DNA of 37,635 bases from SAR202 cluster bacterium (lineage in GTDB: Bacteria > Chloroflexota > Dehalococcoidia > Lucifugimonadales > UBA1123): NCBI GenBank assembly GCA_030752795.1, contig JASMDM010000060.1, positions 1 through 37,635 on the forward strand, given 5' to 3'. Under the pieces are notes generated by a model. The model searched no databases and was not told the DNA's origin. It saw only the letters and a list, made by a program, of their open reading frames with translations. Numbering within the stretch: the first letter of the stretch is position 1; each line of letters begins with the position of its first letter. This document shows, piece by piece, positions 33,201 to 37,635 of the stretch. The translations under genes and the position numbers were made by a program.

Positions 33201-34204
33201 CCGACGTCTCCGGACGCCTCGCGCATTTTAGTGCGACCGACTTCGATGAACCCCGTCAAAGCATCGGTGCCCTTGTAGGCTCCCACATCGGGGTCCTCGC
33301 CCTTGCCGTAGAGGACCGCGCCGATGGCCGCGTAGTACTGCGCGTTGTCGGGCGTCATTACCAAGTCCGCGGGATCGACGCTTTCGGGCAGTGGGACGTT
33401 GCGCTCTTTCCAGATCTTTGGGATGTTCTCCTTCCAGCAATCTCGCAGGGCCGGGATGAACGTGTTGGGCCCTCCGAGCAGCAGAACCGTGGGTCGAAGC
33501 GTGTTGCCCCTTGTGAGGACGCTGAGGTTCTGCTGGACTATGGCCTCGTAGAGCGATGCCATGAGCTGGTCGGGCGGGATGCCCTGCTTTTGGAGGCCGT
33601 TGATGTCGGTCTCGGCGAACACGCCGCACTTGCCGGCCACCGGGTGGAGCTTCACGTCAAAGTAGGGGAGCGATCGAAGATTCTCGCCCTCCAGTTGCAG
33701 CTTATAGGCGATCTTGTCGATCACGGCACCGGTCCCGCCCGCGCACTTGTCGTTCATGCTCGGGACCTTGCGCTTCGTTCCCGTCTCTTCGTCGGTCAGC
33801 CAGATGATGATCTTGGCGTCCTGGCCCCCGAGCTCGATCACCGAGCCAGCCTCCGGATAGAGGTGCTCCGCGGCCAGCGATACGGCGTTGACCTCCTGGA
33901 CGAGCTTCGCGCCGATGTAGTCTTCGAGGATCTTGCCGCCGCTGCCGGTGATGAATATACGAAACCTGTCAGTCGGCAGCGGGAAGTCCGCCTCGATGCG
34001 ATTGAGAAAGTCGAGAACCTTCTCGGGCTGTCGCGTCTCGTGTCGCTCGTAGTCCTTCCAGAGGATCTCGTCGTTGCGAGGGTCCATCACCACGGCCTTC
34101 ACCGTGGTCGAACCCACGTCCAATCCGATCATCAATTCGTCGTATTGCGTTCGGTCTGTCGATGCCGAACCCAGTACATCCGCCTTTTGCGCCGCTCTGA
34201 CCAT
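30245..34204 (-). CDS. Giant tandem BadF/BcrA-type ATPase with DUF2229 region
   Basis: This 1319-residue protein has two BadF/BadG/BcrA/BcrD ATPase domains in series: residues 25-300 (GLDVGSTTVKAVVMD) and 368-635 (GIDGGSTSTKGVLMD). Each has the two cysteines that bridge a [4Fe-4S] cluster between subunits in HgdC-type activases: C154/C193 and C496/C535. A cysteine motif follows (C664, C667, C671), then a linker, the DUF2229/dehydratase-like region (about 780-1130, with C836 in DQCFPSKVAIAH and C1077 in FKCGHD), and an Asn/Gly/His-rich tail (about 1160-1240). Relatives use ATP to drive low-potential electrons into CoA-ester dehydratases or reductases. AGAGGTG precedes the ATG. The real electron acceptor is unknown; the 512-residue partner is the obvious candidate. 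Confidence 0.88.
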   Translation of the reverse strand: MVRAAQKADVLGSASTDRTQYDELMIGLDVGSTTVKAVVMDPRNDEILWKDYERHETRQPEKVLDFLNRIEADFPLPTDRFRIFITGSGGKILEDYIGAKLVQEVNAVSLAAEHLYPEAGSVIELGGQDAKIIIWLTDEETGTKRKVPSMNDKCAGGTGAVIDKIAYKLQLEGENLRSLPYFDVKLHPVAGKCGVFAETDINGLQKQGIPPDQLMASLYEAIVQQNLSVLTRGNTLRPTVLLLGGPNTFIPALRDCWKENIPKIWKERNVPLPESVDPADLVMTPDNAQYYAAIGAVLYGKGEDPDVGAYKGTDALTGFIEVGRTKMREASGDVGLWRTEEELEEFKQLFAKEPWEPATFSPGQEVEAFVGIDGGSTSTKGVLMDRGGNVLAAAYQLSKGNPLSDTQDILADLRESVESQGAVLNVAGVGTTGYAKDMLKDTLAADVAIVETVAHTKSALHYYPDADVIVDVGGQDIKVIVLNNGKVKDFKLNTQCSAGNGYFLQNTASKFGYSVAEFADVAFSAEKIPVFGYGCAVFMETDIVNFQQLGWEKKEIMAGLAKVLPKNIWLYVVAEPNLRKFGTKFILQGGTQHNLAAVKSQYDFIKSKVPESTIRVHKFTGESGAIGAALEATRVAAERDSSFIGIAAAQTLEFTSTRDESTRCSFCKNTCLRTFVDTKTSDGETNRFIIATCEKGQVEKVEDVKAIKSRMDEVSKANPNFVEKAALAAFRSTAPPKVSTLQEETGQEPAAKTKGLLSIMRWRKAPAATRAAPEVVEQRASIKIGMPRALNMYSLAPFFLAYFHALGVGSRNVIYSDYTNPEMWFKGSRRGSIDQCFPSKVAIAHVHNLIFDQKVKPDVIFFPIIQNMRTELVNTVDNTACPVVSITPEVIKAAYTQEGNIFAQNGIQYIAPAYDMANWPLFEHQIFESFRDILSLTSEENSEAVEIALASWRKFYEVTLRAEARQVLDSLEEHGKVGVVMLGRPYHNDPGLNHEIMIDMQRRGYPIFSIDSLPQDEDILDRLFGEDIRSGLITHAMDTTDVWKNNYSENSSKKIWAAKYVARHPNLVAIDLSSFKCGHDAPIYNTVERIIEASETPYFTFHDVDENKPTGSIKIRVETVDYFLKRYQEYLQSRRNDEVELEQLVEQYRAHLEAQSERNASRTEVRAAGNVSFTGNGADNHVGHDHNGNNGHDEAEWVSLPAPSRLNGHNGNGNSPEHSLENGAAIAPNGNGQSRDHAAYDRIRALNTSGDAPEDDPASASLSCNLPTRDFAPKAYQHLDHEENSAEDAPPGIPDHQWMTMQIMTPRAKKGDNKVGGRA

Positions 34205-34252
34205 CGATCACCTCTTAGCGAAGATTAGCGATTAATTCGAAGCATGCGCGGT

Positions 34253-34281
34253 AGTCTAACTTGTTTGCATAAAAAGCACAA
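34253..34281 (-). promoter_or_regulatory. Promoter of the activase operon
   Basis: On the minus strand TTGTGC (34276-34281), a 17-base spacer and TAGACT (34253-34258). Transcription would start about 42 bases before the ATG. Two TTAGCG direct repeats, 11 bases apart (34215-34231 on the plus strand), lie just downstream of the start and could be a regulator site. Confidence 0.5.
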
Positions 34282-34678
34282 GATACCGCTTCTTTGATTT
34301 CCGCCGAATTGCCCGTTAAATCCGACCAGCGCAAGTGACGCCTCCCGGGCCTGTGAAATTCGCCTGCTCCGGAACGACGTGTGACCGGATAATTGAGCAC
34401 GCCAGCGTGAGGAACGACGCAACCACGCCGGAGAATAAGCACTTTTCGGAATCGACAAACCGACGTGAATCGAAAGGTATTCGGATCTACTTTCCTGACG
34501 CAAAACGGACGGCGGATTGCCGCTAGCGAACCGGAAATCACGCGGTTACCAGACTTGTCGCGCTCACCGAAACGCGTCGGGATTTGTCGAGATTGGGGCT
34601 CCGGAGCTTCACGTGGCGAACGGCACAGACCATTGGTCAGGTCGGCGTATTCGTGGGAGCTCGGCGTCCTCGCGGCTG
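34282..34678. other. Divergent spacer without a recognised gene
   Basis: These 397 bases lie between the activase promoter and the first dehalogenase promoter. Open frames here have no ribosome site and atypical composition. No repeat of families A-D was found. Confidence 0.45.
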
Positions 34679-34707
34679 TTGACAACCCCAGTAGTCGGAC
34701 ATATAGT
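34679..34707 (+). promoter_or_regulatory. Strong consensus promoter upstream of the dehalogenase
   Basis: A perfect TTGACA (34679-34684), exactly 17 bases, and TATAGT (34702-34707), one base off consensus, form one of the two best promoters in the window. Transcription would begin near 34714 and leave a leader of about 207 bases before the dehalogenase start, which is long enough to be regulatory. Confidence 0.7.
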
Positions 34708-34713
34708 CCGCGC

Positions 34714-34760
34714 TATCTCAGGCTTGCGGTCGCACGAGCCCCGGACGGAAACTGAGATGC
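34714..34760 (+). other. Possible structured leader RNA
   Basis: Directly at the predicted transcription start, ATCTCAG (34715-34721) pairs with CTGAGAT (34752-34758). Inside it a 5-base stem with one G-U pair (34722-34726 with 34735-34739) closes a loop of eight. A perfect palindrome CGGCAGGCCTGCCG follows about 80 bases later. It matches no RNA class known to me and could be chance. Confidence 0.3.
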
Positions 34761-34865
34761 CCCGATCATCGTCCTATCGACATTTCAGTCGCGAATCAGG
34801 GGGGCGTTGTGTGAGTCGTGTGGTTGGAACGGTCGGTCGGCAGGCCTGCCGCTGCTAGGCACGAC

Positions 34866-34896
34866 TTGGCAGCGGACTTCCGAATTTCAATACAAT
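34866..34896 (+). promoter_or_regulatory. Second possible promoter of the dehalogenase
   Basis: TTGGCA (34866-34871), a 19-base spacer and TACAAT (34891-34896). It would give a short leader ending in the ribosome site GAGG (34911-34914). The spacing is long, so this is weaker than the site at 34679. Confidence 0.4.
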
Positions 34897-34920
34897 TCCA
34901 CCCCGGAAGCGAGGCCAAAG

Positions 34921-35802
34921 TTGGCAACATCAAACAAGATCCCATGTTTCCCGTTCGAGTCTAACTACGCCACGATCGACGGCTTCAAATTGCACTACGT
35001 CGATGAAAGCGAAGGACCGATCATCCTCCTGATTCACGGACAACCGACGTGGATTTTCCTGTACCGAAAGATGATTCCGCCACTGGTTGAAGCGGGTTTT
35101 CGTTGTGTGGCGCCGGACCTGGCGGGGTTCGGAATGTCGGACAAGCCCATCGAGGAGTCCGCGTACACGTTGCGCCGCCATGTCGATCTCGTGTCCGGGT
35201 TGATCGCAGAGCTGAACCTCGAGGGCGTAACCGTGGTCGGGCAGGACTGGGGCGGTCCGGTCTGGTTGCGCTACGCGATCGACCACCGGGACAACGTCAA
35301 AGCGCTCGTCATCTTCAACACGCTGATCGACATCCAACAGATGCCGATGTTCTTCAAAGTCATGTTCCGCAGCGGCGGACTCTCAAGTTTCCTCTCGCGG
35401 GATTTGGACTTATTCCGAAAGATGGCGTTCTCGGTCGGATTCAAACGACCGTTGTCGAAGGAAGCAAAGGCGATGTACAACTTACCCAGCAAGAATTCTT
35501 CCGCTCGCGGTGGAGGCGCCGTGTTCCCGAAGATGATCCCGACCAACGAACGCCACGAGAACGCCGGGTATATCTCGGAGATATCGCAAACCCTGAAAAC
35601 GTGGGACGTTCCGGTGCTCGTGTGTTTTTAGAACAATGACATGGCGTTCAAGCCGGACGCCGGACCCGCCATCGCGGAGATGGTCCCGAACGGCCGGTTC
35701 CACCTGATCGAAAACGCCGGCCACTATTTGCAAGAAGATGCCGGCGAGGAGATCGTCGGGCTCATGACACCGTTCCTGCAAGACGAAGCCAAGCTGATCT
35801 AG
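34921..35802 (+). pseudogene. Haloalkane dehalogenase, interrupted by in-frame TAG
   Basis: The frame encodes a DhlA-like alpha/beta hydrolase: oxyanion segment HGQPTWIFLYRKMIP, and nucleophile Asp plus halide-binding Trp in VVGQDWGG. These enzymes release halide from haloalkanes. A TAG at 35629-35631 follows LVCF; the same frame continues as NNDMAFKPDAG to ENAGHYLQEDAGE and a natural stop at 35800-35802. The Asp and His expected to complete the triad both lie after the TAG, so the 236-residue product would be inactive. One base (TCG to TAG) explains it. The start is TTG at 34921, six bases after GAGG. A recent nonsense mutation, a sequence error or stop read-through are all possible. Confidence 0.82.
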
Positions 35803-35956
35803 GCGTGGCGGCGAATAACGCGAGCGAACAGGTTCGACTCTGTCGGCGAACGTCTGCCCATGCGGCCGGCTGGGGCCAACTCGATACAATGCCGAGCGCT
35901 GATTCCTGTAAAGTGCTCACACTTCATGCGTCCCTAAAGTGGTCCCGAACCAACTG

Positions 35957-37564
35957 TCAAAATCCAAATAATAGCGCTCGGCGTTCGTAACGACGTGCGT
36001 CGGCCTGTTTACCAAGCTCATTGCAGGACCGGGAAGCTAGCGCGAGTATCTGCGGATGGTTAGGATGAGAATTTAGCGCTCCCCTGAAAAGATCCAAACC
36101 TTCACGATGATCGCCCAGACGCGATAGGCACATCCCCAACATGAACAAATTACTCCAAGGTGGATCCTCCCGAGCCGCGCAGAACGTCTCCAAGTGCTCC
36201 CGTGCCTCCTGGAGTCTACCAGCTCGGATGTAGATCGCGGCGATCTGGTTTACGGGGTTTATCCAATCCGGCTTGAGAACCGCTGCGATCCTGTTTTCGT
36301 GGATCGCTCCGTCAAAATCACCCGAGTCATACAACTGATATCCTAGCTGACTATGTAACCAAGGATCGGTTTGGTTTGCCTCAAGCGCGTTCTGAATGAC
36401 TCTGGTCATCAGCACTTGAGTGTTGGCCTCGACGTCTTTCTGCCCCTCCGCTATCGCCTCTAACGAGTCCAGGACGATCTGGTTCAACTCCCGATGAACT
36501 TGGAATGCGATCCCCGGGTTGTGAAGTACTGGACCATCACCATCGGGTGTCCCAACCATGGATATCCAGTTCTGAATACGGTTCGTCCAGTTACCAGCCG
36601 CTGCCTGAATATCGACCTTCCAGATCGGGTTGCGCTCTTCTTTCCACAGAATCCTAAGTAAGGGCAGCGCTCTCTTCGCCTTCGCACCCAACATCAGTGT
36701 CTCAAGTTGGACTGACGCTCCGACTTCGTCGGAACTGGGCTCGACTGACCGGACATCCGGGAGTATCCGCGTGATTAGGACGCAGAGCGCTCTCGCCAGC
36801 ATTTCCACAGTCTCTCTGCCAGCGAATGTTGACAGTTGATCCGCAAGAGCGGAAAGCCAGTAGATGCGGCCAACGGTCTGTGAATACCATTGCTTGGTTC
36901 TCTCACCGTCTGTTTCGGCCAGGACCTCAGAAATACATTGGATGTAGTAGTGTCGCGGTCTAGTTCCATGATCAAGCCAGTTATCAACGGTGGTGTCGCT
37001 CACCCCGACCGCGACGGCAAAGGACTCCCGCGTGTGGCCGGAGTTTCCGATCAAGCGTCTCAGATGGTGAGCAGCTCCCATTTTTGTTGCCCATATCGGA
37101 GTGTTGTCTCCTGGTTCAGGTTCATCGAGCAACCACAATAACGCGATCCCTCGGACAACAAGATCAACGACGATGAGGCGCAGGTACGGCAACATCGCGT
37201 CAATTTCTTCATATACTCTTCCGGATTGAGAGTACATGTACCCGCACAGTCGATCCCATTCAACTGAGTGGAATTTGATCAACGAGCTGAGAAAGTCTTT
37301 CGACGTCGTGGATGTTCCTCGGAACTTGTCTGGAAATAGTCCTGTCTTCCCCAGTTCATCTGCGAGGGCGTCTAGGATCTGTTCCCGATATTGCACTGTT
37401 ACATTGTCTACATCATCTTTGAAATATCGTTGGGCCTGTTTGGATCCGAGCAGGCCGGGCCGATCATCCAGCATGTTCACCAGAGCCCCGATGATTCGAC
37501 CACTGGTCGGGGGGCGGATGTGTTTCAGGACGCGGTCGGTGTTTTCTCTATGACTTGATTTCAT
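35957..37564 (-). CDS. HTH-TPR protein, putative regulator
   Basis: This 535-residue protein is of unknown function. A helix-turn-helix of the XRE type is visible at about 165-215 (RESFAVAVGVSDTTVDNWL). The C-terminal third (about 385-535) consists of tetratricopeptide repeats (DPWLHSQLGYQLYDSGDFDG, INPVNQIAAIYIRAGRLQEA). The region between is helical and the first 150 residues match nothing I know. Its base composition is clearly less G+C-rich than its neighbours and its codon use more mixed, suggesting acquisition by transfer. The only purine-rich site, GGAG, is 13 bases from the ATG. It could regulate transcription in response to a protein or peptide partner. Confidence 0.8.
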   Translation of the reverse strand: MKSSHRENTDRVLKHIRPPTSGRIIGALVNMLDDRPGLLGSKQAQRYFKDDVDNVTVQYREQILDALADELGKTGLFPDKFRGTSTTSKDFLSSLIKFHSVEWDRLCGYMYSQSGRVYEEIDAMLPYLRLIVVDLVVRGIALLWLLDEPEPGDNTPIWATKMGAAHHLRRLIGNSGHTRESFAVAVGVSDTTVDNWLDHGTRPRHYYIQCISEVLAETDGERTKQWYSQTVGRIYWLSALADQLSTFAGRETVEMLARALCVLITRILPDVRSVEPSSDEVGASVQLETLMLGAKAKRALPLLRILWKEERNPIWKVDIQAAAGNWTNRIQNWISMVGTPDGDGPVLHNPGIAFQVHRELNQIVLDSLEAIAEGQKDVEANTQVLMTRVIQNALEANQTDPWLHSQLGYQLYDSGDFDGAIHENRIAAVLKPDWINPVNQIAAIYIRAGRLQEAREHLETFCAAREDPPWSNLFMLGMCLSRLGDHREGLDLFRGALNSHPNHPQILALASRSCNELGKQADARRYERRALLFGF

Positions 37565-37635
37565 GAGTTTCAGTTGACTCCATCAACAGAGGGCACGTTG
37601 GTTTGTCGGTGACATCCAGGCTATCTGAATAAGCC

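Overview
The window is a bacterial chromosomal segment of fairly high G+C (roughly 58-60% by eye). Shine-Dalgarno sequences are clear, TTG starts are frequent, and long spacers are filled with short dispersed repeats. The gene set points to a Chloroflexota-type heterotroph of the Dehalococcoidia/SAR202 kind: an NAD-linked molybdenum formate dehydrogenase with formyl-THF ligase, a giant tandem BadF-type activase, and many hydrolases for unusual organic compounds. The repeats recall those of that group. This assignment is inference; the window holds no rRNA or other firm phylogenetic marker.

Positions 1-4023: the 5' half of a tRNA-Ile(GAU) with its promoter (minus strand), a 4HBT thioesterase, a Lin0512-family protein with a 60-residue membrane protein, tRNA-Gly(CCC), and a NarL-type two-component pair. 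Positions 4457-11931 (all plus) carry a fused HyuA-HyuB hydantoinase/oxoprolinase. Behind it come an AXE1-type esterase, a paralogue of that esterase that has lost its catalytic residues, and a translationally coupled metal-dependent amidohydrolase. Together they look like a small catabolic block for amide, ester or cyclic-imide substrates.

Positions 12465-13794 form a metal-homeostasis unit: a Fur-family repressor whose promoter carries a long palindrome resembling a nickel (Nur) box, followed by a NiCoT-type transporter with a second, shorter box in front. Positions 14538-17300 hold a DUF2851 protein, a TPR lipoprotein with a Pro/Thr repeat linker, and a gamma-carbonic anhydrase-like protein.

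Positions 17798-26170 (all minus) form a formate/one-carbon module read as fhs, mobA, nuoE-like, nuoF-like and fdhA. MobA would complete the molybdenum cofactor of the dehydrogenase, and Fhs and FdhA share formate. A zinc alcohol dehydrogenase and a divergent phosphotriesterase-family hydrolase follow. Positions 28684-34204 (minus) encode a two-gene system related to 2-hydroxyacyl-CoA dehydratase/benzoyl-CoA reductase activation: a 1319-residue double BadF activase and a 512-residue cysteine-containing partner. The right end has a haloalkane dehalogenase gene interrupted by an in-frame TAG, and an HTH-TPR protein of visibly lower G+C.

At least four repeat families occupy the spacers. One is a composite element of about 240-270 bp present twice, with shorter copies elsewhere; another is a GC-rich family built on a GGGGGATGTGCCCCC hairpin and a GGGC run.
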